Positions 12,662-26,300 of a stretch of DNA of 37,293 bases are shown one piece after another; the stretch's first letter is position 1, and each line of letters starts with the position of its first letter. The notes below the pieces were generated by a model, which saw only the letters and a list, made by a program, of their open reading frames with translations, ran no database searches and was not told the DNA's origin. The position numbers and the translations under genes are program-made. This DNA comes from Scenedesmus sp. ARA3 (Eukaryota; Chlorophyta; Chlorophyceae; Sphaeropleales; Scenedesmaceae): NCBI GenBank assembly GCA_004335835.1, contig RWJK01001873.1:1-37293 (forward strand), written 5' to 3'.

Positions 12662-14521
12662 GGCTGGCTTCACCCAAGGCCTTGTTTGACCCTCGCAATG
12701 CCACCTTCCTGCAGCTGCTGGACCCTCTGCTGCACTTCCCAGGTCCACCCTTTGACGGCAGTGCAGCAGCAGCAGCAGCTGGGGTGGCGTCTGGTGCTGT
12801 CAGTGCTGCTGCAGGGGCAGTGCTTGGTGTGCAGCTGCTGGACAGCTTGGCTCTGTGTGGCATGAAGACGGAGGTTGACCTGCAGGTGAGCTATTGTATA
12901 GTGGTGGCTGTGCCAGCTGTTGACATTTCAGGCTGGACTATTGAAAGCGCTGCTGACAAAAACCCTGTGATGTCACAGCGTTGTCGTATGAGCCACCGTG
13001 CGTGACGATGCTCCCGCCAACCTTGCCGTTTTGCAGCCAAGTGCATTACACCATGACTACACCCAAAACAGTGCAAAACCTACATGCAAACTTCATTCTG
13101 CTCTCTGCTATCTAACCTCTGTCTTTCATACAGGCCTTGGTGACTGCTGCTGAAGCCATCGCCAGCTATGCAGCAGACGACCCCGCCCCACACAGCAGGG
13201 CCCAAGTACTGCTGCAGCAGCTTGACATCTGGGCTCAACACCACCGGCAGCAACAGCAACAGCTCAACCCTGAGGATTCAGCACTGCTCAAGGCCCTGCA
13301 GGGCATGCCATGGTGCCCTGTGCTGGTGCACCCTCCCAATGCAGCACTGCCGTGGCCACACTCCCTGCCAGCAGATTTGGCGGAAGCTGGTACTGCTTCT
13401 GCTGGTAGTGGCGGAGGCAGCAATGCAGTGGATGCCCATGAAGCAGCAAATGCAGCAAGCAGTACAACTGAGGGAGCTGAAGCACTTGAAGTGCAGCAGC
13501 AGCAGCAGCAGCAGCAGGTGCTGCGCATTGCCCCAAAGCTGGTGGCTCCTGCTGAGCTGGCCTGGCTGGCCAGTGCCCCTCTCAGGCTGCTGGCTGGGCC
13601 GCCGCCTAGTGCAGCACTGCAGCAGCTGCTGGGCTGGTCTGTACAGCAGGTGCTGCGGCCACCTGTGGCGATTGCGCAGCTAATGGAGCTGGGGAAGATG
13701 TACCCTGCAGGACAGGTGAGGGAGTGAGGCACAGGTTGTTTCTATCAATAAATGCCTTGAGTCGTCCTATCAGCATCGTTTGTGCAAGAATTGCGCAGCT
13801 GATGGAGCTTGGCAAGATGTACCCTGCGGGAAAGGTGAGATACTGAGGCACGGCTCTTTACCAGTGACCGGCCTGAGTCATGCTAGGTGCAAGATGGTGT
13901 GACTGCATTGCGCAGCTGATGGAGCTGGGGAAGACGTACCCAGCAGGACGGGTGAGGGAGTGAGGCACATGGCGTATAAAACTTTGCATTTTAGCTAGCA
14001 GATGAGTTGCATATCGTGAATGTTGTGCGTCTGCGGGTTGTGCGGTAGATGTGCCCTGCTGGGCAGGTGAGGCACAACACCTGGGGCATCCAGACACACC
14101 GCAAACCTGACTTGCATTGTCAACCTTTCTATATCTTGTCACCAACCTGATTGCATCCCCCACAGGTGCATGACCCAGCCCTGCAAGCCCAGCTGTGCAA
14201 AGCAGCAGGCACGCTGTACAGCAGCCTGGCAGGCTGCCTGACCGACCCTGAGCAGCATCAGCTGCTGGACATGACGCTGTCTGTGTCACCGTGTGTGTGG
14301 GCCGGCAGCGGCTTTGCATTCCCGGCAGTGGCGGCGCTGCAGCCTGACCAAGCAGCAGCAGCAGCAGTACCTGGTGCAAGTGGTAGTGACACCTTAGCAG
14401 CAGCAGCAGCAGCAGGGTTGGATGGTGCTGGCAGCTCTGAGCAGCAGGAGCGGCAAAACGACCCAGCAGACATGCAAGAGGTGGCTGATACAAACACATC
14501 CCTCCGGCAGCAGCAGCAGCA

Positions 14522-14577
<56 letters not shown>

Positions 14578-15449
14578 TGCTGTGGGTGGTGCCGCAGCAG
14601 CTGCTGCAGCAGCATCTTGCTGCCGCAGACACTCTGCAAGCCATTGGTGTGCGGCGCCAGCATGACTTTGCTGCGTATGCCATTGCGCTTGCTGTGCTAG
14701 CTGAATCTGCGGCAGGCCAACCTCTGCATGAACATCAACTTGCATTGGCCCTTTCATATGCTGAGTCAGCAGCACAAGCAATATTATCAGGCTCCAGCGG
14801 TATACGGCAGCTGCAGCAGCCAGGTGCAGTGGCAGCTGCAGCCGCACTGCAGGCTGCGGCAGCAGCAGCAGTCGGCAGCAGCAGCGTGAGTGCTGCGGGT
14901 GGTGCTGATGTGCTGCTGCTGCCAGATGCAGCAGGGGTGATGGCCCCGCCTGGGGAGCTGTACTTTAATGATGCTGCTTGGTTAGAGGCTGAGGGGTTGA
15001 GGCTGGCACACCATGGGCTGAGTCAAGCTACCGCTGAAGCACTAGGTGTTAGATCCATGAGGTGCGCAGAATGATGTTGAATCTGTATGATGTTGCATGG
15101 CACATGCCGGCCGAACATTGTTTGGGTCATTGATGCTGCGTGTTTAGAAGCTGAGGGGTTGAGGCTGGCACATCATGGGCTGAGCCAAGCCACCGCTGAA
15201 GCACTAGGCGTTAGATCCATGAGGTGAGTTCGATAGCACAACGTCCATGCACGTTTGTCGTTGCGGATGGCAACGGCAGCAACGGCAGCAATGGCAGCAA
15301 CATTGTCATGCTCGTTGTTAGTGGCCTTTGGACTCATGTCGTGCACCACACAGTACGCTGCATGCACTGCCCACAAATTATGATGTCCATGTGTGCATCA
15401 TTGCGTGCTGCTGCTGCCGCTGCTGTTGCGCTCCTGTCTTTGCTGCTGC

Positions 15450-15480
<31 letters not shown>

Positions 15481-18400
15481 ATTGCTGCTGCAGGTACCAG
15501 CACGAGGTCAGCCACCAGCTCACCACCAACGTGCCCTGCCCAGGCCTGGACGAGGCTGCAGCAGCTGCAGCAGCAGTACTGGCAGCATGCACCAGCAGCC
15601 AGGCCAGGCCTGCACCACACCCTTCAGCAGCAGCAGCAGCAACAGCCCTAGACAGCGGTGGTGGCACCACCACAGCTGCAGATGAAGTTGTTGCCGAAGC
15701 TGGTATAGCTGCAGCAGCAGCAGCAGCTGGGGCAGGTGTTGCTGACATGGTCGGCCCAGCTGCAGCTGCAGCATCTGGGCCTGTTGCTGCCGTGCTGCTG
15801 GCTCTGCTGTCATGGGCAGACCAGGCCCAAGCAGCGGCAGACGTCAGCAGCAGCGGCAGCAGCAGCAGCAGGCGCTTTGTCAGTATGTCTGTGGTGCTGG
15901 ACGAGCGTCAGCATGGCGCTGAGAGCCTGCTGCACCCTGGGCTGGCCAAGCTGCAAGGTGGGGCGGGCAGCTGTTGCAGCGTTGCTCACGCAAGTAAAGC
16001 TGCACAGCATTTGTAATGGTGTGCCTCTGCATTGTACATGCAGTAGTACTGCATGTGCTGTGATGTTATTGTGGTCTCGTCAGGCATATTCTTGATGCAC
16101 TCTTCGTGCAGCCGCAACAGCTGGAGCGCTTACCACCCACTTTATATGGCTTGTCACTGCTTGCGTCCTTTGCACACGCCCTACAGGCCCTGCACTGTGC
16201 TTTGCGCTGAGTGGCGCCAGCCTCACTGCATCATCTCAAGCACTTGCCACCTACCAATCGCTGCGCATTGTTTGCTGTTTATGCACACGCAGGCCCTGCG
16301 CTGTGCGTTGCACTGCGTGGCGCCAGCCTCACTGCAGCCCAGCTGGCGCAGCTGATGCCAGCCAGAAGGCCGGGCAGCACCCCTGCTGGTGGGGATGGTG
16401 TGCCAGGGGCCGGGAGACTGGATGCCGCGGCAGCAGTGCAGCTGGGCCTGTCCAGTGTGTGGGCTGTCACAGATGTGCTGCAGGTGGGCGTTAGCAGGCA
16501 TTTGGCTGTCGGATACGCTAGTACAGAGAAGCGAGAGCCTGCTGACTGAAGTTATATGTCCAGTGTGTGGGCTGTCACAGATGTGCTGCAGGTGGGCGTT
16601 AGCAGGAGTTTGGCTGTTGTTGTGCTTCGTACAGCACCACGTGCTACTGTATGCACCAACAGTAGGCACGTGCACAATGCTGCTGCGGTATGCTCTGCTG
16701 GGGTGACCGTGCTGTGCACAACACGGTGTGTCTGTCTGCACGTCCCGCAGGCCATGTCCGGTGACACCACCTGCTACTGGGACCCTTCAGGCGCTGCACT
16801 ATGTTATATGTGCACTTTTGATGTGCTGCACTATGTGATGTGCTGTGTTTTGTGCTGTCCATGCAGGCCATGTCTGGTGACACCACCTGCTACTGGGACC
16901 CATCAGGTGCTGCACAACACTGCTGTGCTGTGCTTTGCTGTGCTGCGCTGCGCTGTGGTGACTTTGATGTGCGCTACCATTTTTGTTTGCTGTCCATGCA
17001 GGCCATGCCTGGCGACACCACCTGCTACTGGGACCCCTCGGGCGATTGCACTGTATTATCTGCTGCACTATATTTGTGTGCTGTGTTTTGTGCTGTCCTT
17101 GCAGGCCATGTCTGGCGACACCACCTGCTACTGGGACCCCTCGGGCGCTGCACTTGCGCAGACATCAGCAGAGCTACGCAGCCCTGCCCCCAGGGGCCGC
17201 TGCGTACGCCACACACAGCCAGGGCTAGCACAGCGCTTCGCTGACCAGTGGAGCGTGTGGCAACCCTGCAGCAGCAGCAGCAGCAGCAACTCAGCGTCAG
17301 GCAAATCTGCTGAGAGTGAGGCAGATGCTGCAGGTGTTGTAGGTGATGCGTTGTATCTAAGGCTGCCGCTGCGGCTGCTGCAGCAGCAGGGCATGCAGGC
17401 TGGGTCTGCGCTGGCGGGTGCTGCTGCGAAGCAGCTGGGGCAGAGTGGCAGGGCGATGGGCTTGAGCATTGAGGACGTCAGGCAGCAGGTAGGAGAATGC
17501 AGCATAGCAGAAAGATGCATATCGTGTTGCACACAACCCATCGTGTGCAGACGGCTACTGGGTGACTGTCGTGTAGAGTTCAAGGCGCGGGGAACGGGCA
17601 GATGTTGTTTATATAACTGCTCAGCACGGCTGCTTGCGTAGCCTGTGCTGCTCAGGCTGTAGGTGCTATACTCTACAAACAAACGAAGAAGCACCTGCTG
17701 CTGCTGCTACTTGCCCAACAGGTTGCCGCCTTTGGCCCTGCTGCCACCAGGAGCCTGCTGTTCCTGGGCCACATGCAGCGCGTGTCTGTCTCACACCTGC
17801 CAGCAGGCAGTGCTGCTGCAGCACAGCAGCAGCAGCAGCAGTTGCGGCTGTGGCAGGGGTCCGTTGCCCCGAGTGTGGTTGGCAGCATGCCGCTGCGCAC
17901 AGGTGAGTGGTGCAGACATCGTACAACTAAAGTTCAACACGGCATGAGTAGTGTGCAAACACTGGTCCTTTTACAGGGAGTTGAGCGCATTGAATGTGTG
18001 CGTTGGCATCAACACAGCTGTGCCTGGTTCAGTGACTGCCCCGCTTTCTGGCATAGGTAATCACTCGTATCTCGTGCTGTGGATGTTGTGTCTAGGTATT
18101 ATCCACCGTGCGTAGAAAACAACTCAGTTTAACACGTCTTTTCATGCATGCTGAACTGCTCATGCTCTGCTGCAGGGGCTGTAGCGGAGCAGCACGCAGC
18201 CCGCTGTCTGCAGCAGCAGCAGACCATGCACGGCCCTGGAAGCCTGCTGGCACGCATTGCATCAGGTGCACGCGGCGGCGGCAGCAGCAGGAGCAGCAGC
18301 AGCAGCTGCAAGAATTGCTGGCCCATCACATTGCAGGCTGTGTGCCGGCCTGGGGCGCTGCAGCAGCTGGCGGCAGGTCAGGCAGCAGACAGCTGTAGCA

Positions 18401-19301
18401 CAAAAGCAGCGGCAGCAGCAGCAGCTGGGAGGGATGTTGGAGCTGCGCAGGCGCTCCCAGCAGAGAAAGAGGCACCAGCAATGGGTACTGTCGTTGTTGC
18501 TGGCCGGTCACATCCACCACCAGCAGCAGCAGCAGCCGCAGCCGAGATGGATGGCACAGATGTGTTTGATCAGCAGCAGCAGCAGCAGCAGTGCCACAGC
18601 CGGAGCAGCAGTAGCAGCAGCTTCAGTGAAGCTGCTGCTGGTGCTACTGCTGCGGCAGGCAGTGCTGCCCACAGCAGCTGCATGGACGAGGTTGTATCAC
18701 ACAGCTTTTCGTACATGGTTGGCGCTGCATCCGAGTTTGTGCAAGCGGATCCAGTAGCTGAGAGCGCACTGTCAAGTGCCTTGTCACACACTGCAGCAGG
18801 GACAGCTGGGAAGCCAGGTTGCTTGGTGGCTGCGGCGGCCGTGTGCACCAAGATTGACGGCAGTGCTACACACCAGGTCACACCAACAGGCGGTGAGTGC
18901 GGTGGGTACAGACAACAGCCGTGCTGGTGGCTTGGTGGTGATACAGTGAAGCTGGTCCTTTTGTGAGCAGTAATTGTAAGATCTGCTGCAACTTTGTATG
19001 ATGCCCCCTGGTGTGGTGCTCAGCAGCCTGATGGTTGGTGTACGGTCAAAAGCCAAAATAATGTGTTGTCGTGTTCAACAGGTGATGCTGCCTCTGCTGC
19101 TGTTGTGCTCTGTCCAGGCCTCTTCTCAGCAGTGGCAATTCCTGCTGCCAGCCGCATCCTGCTGGGCCAGCAGAACTTCATGGTCAACCTCCAGCTGCCC
19201 GCTGGCGTGAAGTTCACACCCCTGGACCGGACCAACAGCACTGCAGCTCACCATGCTGCCAGCCCAACAGCAGCAGCAGCAGCAGGCAGGCAGCACTTGG
19301 C

Positions 19302-19336
<35 letters not shown>

Positions 19337-22195
19337 TGCTGTCTGCGCTTGTGACAGCCTGGCAGGAGCTTGTGACGATGCTGCACAACATGCGGCACAA
19401 GGGACTGTACTGCCTGCTGCCTGACCTTGTTGGGGCGCTGGAGGCTGGAGACGGTGATGCAGCATACGCTTTCAAGAATGTGAGTGGTGCTGTTTTGCAG
19501 TAGTACAATGCGATGTTGGTAATGGCAATTCAGTGTTGCTGGTTTGATGCACGATGGGATCATGTCAACCTGGTGATGGGCTAGCAGACAGGATCATGTC
19601 AAGCTGGTGATGGGCTAGCAGACATAGTGGTGTTGGGAATGTCGATCCATGGTTGCTGGTTCAATGAATAACGGAATCAGGGCAACCTGGTTGTGGGCTG
19701 GCAAACGCCGGGTCGGCTGCAGCGCTGCCTGTTGTAGTCGGTTCTGTCAGTGTGTAGTGCCTGCAACTGCATGTTTGCATCTGCAATTTGCAGCTTAGAA
19801 CAGCTTCCCCAGTTCCGTGTGCGATACACACAGCAAAACCTTGAAGCAGTTGCATGCTGTGCATGGGCACTTAAGTTTGTGTCGCGCTCATTATTTTTAT
19901 GTTGGTGTTGTGCTGCTGCGCCTGCAGATGTACCGCGCTGTGGCCAGCCAGCCCATCTGGGCGCTGCACAACGGGCGGCTGGTGCACCTGCAGGAGGGAG
20001 CATTCCTGCCACCCAGGGACATGTCACCTGCACACAAACACGCACAGCAGCAGCAGCACGACCACCACACATCCTCAAGCGCTGCAATTGGCAGCGCTGC
20101 AACCAGCGCCACTCGGCAGCAGCAGCAGCAGCAGCAGCAGCGGCAGCAGCAGCAGCAGCACAGCCGAACCGCAGCGCTTGCCACTGGCCTAGGTCCTGAG
20201 GCTCGCCAGTTCATCACGCAGCACCTGCCACTCTTCAACGTGCCCTGGTCTGTTGTAGCAAATCTTGAAGCAGCAGCCATCCCAGGCCTGCGGATAGTCA
20301 GCCCTCAGGTGCTGCGGCCGCTGCTGCGGCGGCTGGGGGAGCGGCAAGTATCAGTTATAACACCTGGGGAGGTGCACCCATTTGCAGCGCTGAGTGCTGT
20401 GCAGGCGCTGCAGCTGCTGGAGTTCTGCTGCAGTGACTTGGCAGCGCCAGACAGGCGCAGCAGCAGCAGCAGTGGCGGCAGTGCTGCTGCTGTCTCAACA
20501 TCTGCGGACGCGGCAGGTGGCAGCGCAGAAGGCAATGCAGTAGCGCCTGGTGCTGCAGCAGCAGGTGGTAGTAGTAGTGCAGGGATGCTGAACCTGCCTG
20601 AGGGTGCTGCAGCAGCAGTAGGGGATGTGCTGGGTCCACGGGGCCTGACTGTTCTGCGTGGGCTGGCGAACCAGCTGCAGAATCAGCTGGCAGCAGGCAT
20701 TGATGAAGTGCTCAACTCGGTGATGGATGCTATGAACGACCCGCAGCAGCAGCAGCAGCAAACGGCTCCAGCAGCAGCAGCAGGACGAGGCGCTCCTACT
20801 TCAGCAGTAGATGCAGTAGCAGCTCAGGCAGCAGAATCAGCAGCAGCAGCAGCAGCGCCGTGCCCCTTCAACATGAACAAAGTGAACTGGCTGAGGGGCC
20901 TGCCAGTGCCAACAGCAGCAGGCACTGTAGCAGTGCTTGGCAGCAGCACCCTTTTCGTGTGCCCAGATTGCTGCCAGCCTTCTCCCACTGCACTGCTGCC
21001 ATCGCATCTGCTGCGTGAGTTTGTGTCACCAGAGTGTGTGGCGGCGCTATCTTGGGCGCTGAAGTACCCAGAAGTAAGGCAGGAGCTGGGGCTTGCATTC
21101 TATGGGCTGCAGCACCTGGCGGCACACTTGAAGGATGCACTGGGCCCTACCTGGCAGTTTGCTGGGCCTGAGTCAGCAACAGCAGTAGATGCAGCGGGCA
21201 GCAGCAGCAGCGGCGGTATGGCTGGTAGGCGTGAGCTTGAGGCATCAGCAGCAGCAGCACCAGCAGCGGTGCCTTGGAAGGATGGTGCATGTGGGGGCCC
21301 CTACCTGGATTGGCTGCAGCGGCTGTGGTCTGTCACACTGCACATCATTGCTGCTGCACCAGTGTGGCAGGAGGACCTCGCATGGGGTGCAGCAGCAGCA
21401 GCAAGCAGCAGCAGCAGCAGGGCCAGCACAGGTGCCAGGGTTGTTGGCAGCATCAGGAATGCAGCGGAGCGTGCCAGGGGGTTAGGCCGTGAGCTCATTG
21501 GCGGGGATGCGGCAGCAGCGATGCTTGCTCAAGCAGAGTACGCAAACGAGCATGCTGGAGCAGGCATGATGTTTGGCAGCGCTGCACCTAATAGTGCGTT
21601 AGTTGCTGCTGCATCTGCTGCTGGTGCTGCTGAGCTGCTGTGGAGGCCACTGGCGGGCCTGCCGCTGCTGCCGCTGGCTGATGGCCGGCTGCTGCAGCTG
21701 CAGCACAGGGAGCTGGTGCTTGCAGTGCTGCCTGAGTACGCTGAGTCAGCAGCAGCAGCAGCAGCAGTGGACGAAGGTGTGACAACCGGGTTGCCAGAAG
21801 CACCAGCTTGGGTGAGTTGAGTGCTGTAGTGCGGCATATTGCGATGAATGCATGGCGCGCTGCATGCTAGCATCACACCAGATGCAGGCTGTTTGTACTG
21901 CTCATGCCAACTGCACTGGGAGTGCTGTGTTGTGTGACTTGTCGAAATCAGGTGATCACGTGTACATGCTTATGCCTGTCAGAGTTTCCAGCTTGCGGGT
22001 TCCGGTCGCATGTTTACTCGGTTCCCTTTTCCCCTGCCCTGCTGGCTGCAGGCTGGTGCTCTCTCAGAGCCGTGGAGCTGGCTGCTGCCCGCAGCTGTGG
22101 CAGCAGGTGTGCCGGTGCTGGACACCAGGTTCAACCACATCTACACAGCAGCTGCAGCAGCCGCACCACCCTCAACAGCCGCACGACCAGCCGCC

Positions 22196-22239
<44 letters not shown>

Positions 22240-22533
22240 TGGTGCAGAAAGTGTTGCCCCGCCAGGGCTGCCAGTGGAGCAGCTGCTAGGGCAGCAGCCA
22301 GTGCTGGGCCGGCCTCCTTTCCTAGGCCCCCTTGTGAGGAAGCTTGCAGCAGCACAGCAGCAGCTGGGCAGCTTGTCACAAACACCACCAGCAGCAGCAG
22401 CAGCAGCACCGGCATGGGATGAGCCGACTTGGTGCAAGCTGTTTGTGCTGCTTGCTGACAACCCGCCGAGGGACTTGCAACCTGGAGAGGTGGCGTTCCT
22501 GCGCAGCCTGCCCATGTTTCGGCGGCTGCAGGT

Positions 22534-22572
<39 letters not shown>

Positions 22573-23297
22573 AGAGGACGCAGAGGGCTGGCTGCAGGAT
22601 GATCTGCTGCTTCCAGGTGGCAATGAAACAGCAGCAGCTGCAGAGCAGCAGGGGCAGCTGGTTGCACTAGGGGAGGACAGCAGCTGGGTGCTGGCTCCGC
22701 AGGCTGTTGTGCAAGAGTGCCAAGGTGAGCCCCTGCAGTTCTCTGTCCTGCTGGTCATCAAAACATGTAGCCAGCTATGCTCAGAAGGGCCCAGAGTGCT
22801 ACCTTCCATGCTGTATCTGCCTAGTCGGCAGTACAAGTCGTACCAGGTGTTTCAACACTTACAAGAAAAACGTCTGGGTGTAGTTAGTAGCACGTTGGAA
22901 GATCATCAGAGCTGCAGCTGCTGTGTTGTAACCTCATCACACCCTCGTCCTTTTTTCCTCTGTTTTGTCTTGCTGCAGGCTTGCTGCAGCTGCCAAGCCT
23001 ACCAGCTGGCTGCACCAGCCACGTGTTAGAGCACCGCCCCACATGGGGCGAGCTGTACTACATTCTGGGCCTCTCTCCTGCAAGCCTAGCAGATTTCCTG
23101 CAAGCGCTGCTGCTTCCACATCTGCTGCAGCTGTCAGTAGCAGATCGGCAGTCTGCATTGAGTTTTATTCAGCAGCATTGGTCAAACAGCAGGTGGCAGC
23201 TGGGACTTGATGAAGTGTTTGTTACAGCACTGTCAGCGCTTGCTTTTGTGCCTGCAAAAGTGGCACCCGCTGCCGCTGCTGGCAGTGCAGCAGCAGC

Positions 23298-23330
<33 letters not shown>

Positions 23331-26300
23331 TGGTGCCGACGGTGCTGGCAGCAGTACAGCATCAGCTGCTGCTGCTGCGAGTCAGGTTGAGCAGTTGTAT
23401 TTGGCAAAGCATCTGTTTGACCCAACTGTGCCTCTGTTTGCAAAGGTTATGGCCACTATGGGGGTGGCTGCACTTGGCGCAACAGCAGCAGCAGCAGCAG
23501 GTGGCGGGGGTGTTGCGCTGTTTCCAGCAGCACCTTATGACAGCCCTGGATGGCTGCAGGTGAGGTGCTGCTCATGTGATGGCTGCTCCTAGCACCTGCC
23601 ACATTGTATCTGTCCAGACCACAGCACAAACAGCATCAGCTGTACACCTGCTCCGCCAAGCTGCCAGTTTGTGAGATGCCTGATGCTCCTGCATGCCTAG
23701 TGCGCTGGCACTCTCACATGCATCCGTTGCCACCCTCCTTTCCCGCCGCCACTGCTCACTGCACTGCTGCAGGTATTGCGTGCTCTTGGGCTGCAGTGCA
23801 TGGTCACTCCTGAAACCTTCCTGCAGCTTGCACGCCACATTGCAGCCAGCGCAGCAAGCCTGGTAGCAGCAGCAGCAGCAGCAGCAGCAACACCAGCACC
23901 CACACACCACAGCTGCATTGACATCAGTGCTGCAGAATCCAGCCACACAGATGCTCTGGTATCAGCAGCAGATGCTCTGCTGGACTATCTGCGCAGTGGC
24001 TGGGCGGGATTAGGCTCTGACAAGGCCTTCTGGCAGCAGCTGGGGCAGCTGCAGTTTGTGCCTGCCACGCTGGGCCTGCCAGGTGGGTGCTGCTGCTGAC
24101 TTGGCTAATGTTTTGGCAGCTTCTCTTTATTCAATGCTCAGGTGCTTCACTGCTCAGGTGATGTTTTGGCATTCCATTATTATATAATTATTTCTGGCTG
24201 TGCTTCCCTTGTCGGTAGGGTTTTCGTGCTTGACCTGTTTATGCTGGTGCATCATCCATTGTTGTGCAGGCGGCCGCACCTCCCGCCGCGTGTTCACCAG
24301 CTGCGCCGCCGCAGCGCAGCACAAGGACTGGCACCTGGTGTGGACGCTGCTGCCGCTGCTGGCGGAGAGCAGGGCGCTGCCTGCGGTGCTGGCGCAGCAG
24401 CTGGGGCTGCGCAGCCCCCCGCCACTGTCTGCTGTGCTGCAGCACCTGCACCTGGTGAGGGGGCAGGGCTGGCTGGGCTGTTTGTTGCTTGTGTTTCTAC
24501 ATGCATTCTCCCTGTCAGCTCCTTTCACTTTTGTGTACACATGTTATGCTTTGTTGTTGCGCGCGTTGCTCTAAAGGTTTCATTTGAGCCACTCACCAAG
24601 CAAGCATGTGTCTTTGCTACATCTATGTGCTGTCTGCACCTTACTCTCAGATCGGTGACAGCGAATTTGGCGAGGAGCTGCTTTTATCCTGGCCCGAACT
24701 CTCAAGCCCCTCCGCAGCCTCTCTGCCAAACTCCTGCTGGAATACATAGTCACATCTGCTCTTAGAACATCACCGCTTCCTCCACCAACAGCCTGATGAA
24801 CGGACAGAAGACGCATGCATGCTGCTGCATGTGTGCTGTTGCTTCACCTGCTGCTACGTCTCTTCCTGCACTTTGTTCAGGTTGCTGGCAGTGATGGTGG
24901 TGAGGAGTTGCTCGCCTCCTGGCCCGACTCCCTCGAGCCACTCCCCACCCTCACCGCCAAAATCCTGCAGCACTTAGACAGGGAAGGCCTCAGCCCAAGA
25001 CAGGCTGAGCAACTGGCCAGCGCTGCATTCATCCCTGTGGCACACTGCAGCAGGCTGGTGGCCCCTCAGCAGCTGTTCCTGCGGCTGGGTGGGGCAGCGC
25101 TGGCGCCGTTTGCGTGGGAGGTGCCTGGGCAGTTTGTGGGGCAGGCGCAGCTGCTGCAGCAGCTTGGGGTGAAGGAGGAGCCGCGGGCCGAGGACCTGGT
25201 GAGGAACTGCTGCTGCTGCTGCTGAAGTGACTTTCTGGGCTTACAGAGCCAACCCTCCATGTTGTGGATGGTGCATGTGGTTGAATATGCCGCTGTATCG
25301 TGCTGCTATTATGTACATACATGTGTGTCCCAGCCAGCTCATTTTGACCTGCACCTCACCTGCTGTGTCTGTAACTTTGCTATGCATGCAGGTGCGTGCC
25401 CTGCAGCGCTTTGAGCAGCAGCTCGCAGGCTGCCGCATGAACCCCAACGAGCTCTACGCCTGCCTCAAGCTGCCGCCATACCTCTGCACACTTGCTTGCT
25501 GCCCTTATTCGCTGCCCTGCAGGTCCGTGCCCTGCAGCGCTTCGAGCAGCAGCTCGCAGGCCGCCGCATGAACCCCAACGAGCTCTCAGCCTGCCTCAAG
25601 CTGCTGGCCTACCTCTGCAGCCGCTCAAGTGCAGGCGACGCCTCTTATTTGGCATCAGCTCGGGCCTCCAATGCACTGCTGGTGCCATCTGCAGCAGGCT
25701 TGCTGATGCCTGCTGCACGGGTGGTCCATGTGGGCGGCAGTGGGGGTGGCGTGGCTGCTGCGAGGCTGCTGGGAAGGACTGACCCGCGGCACCTGGTGCT
25801 GGCACACCCGCAGATCTCAGACCACATCTGCAGGTGGGTGGCGTAAAGCTGCTTGCTGTGTTTTTCATGTGTTGAATAGCTGCTGGGCAGGGCCTACCCG
25901 CAGCACCTTGTGCTGGCGCACCCGCAGATCTCAGACCACATCTGCAGGTGGGTGTGCAAAACTGTCAAACTAATAGATTTCTAGAGGCCCCTATGCTGCG
26001 CTTGTGCCTGCGCACACGCACTGGCTGCTGCTGCGGGTTGCATGGCTGTCTCCTTGCAGCCTGTTGGACTGCTGAACACTCTTCTGGCCGATCGCTGTCC
26101 TGGAACACTGCTGAAACTGCTGCATCTACTTGCTGCTGCAGGTGGCTTGGCGTCGCCTCACTTTCCGACATGCTGTCAGAAGAGCTGGACCCGGCCCAGC
26201 CACTCAACCCCCTACCAGCCATCAACGGCACAACCCTGCAGCACATACAGTCCCTGCTCGCCAGCCCTCATTTCGCAACTGCTGTCTTCAGCATTGCAGC

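Noticed and set aside
24142..24765. 207-codon open frame (+)
   Set aside because: It overlaps exon 27 in another frame and runs through introns. The exon 27 frame matches sacsin and joins the neighbouring exons in phase.
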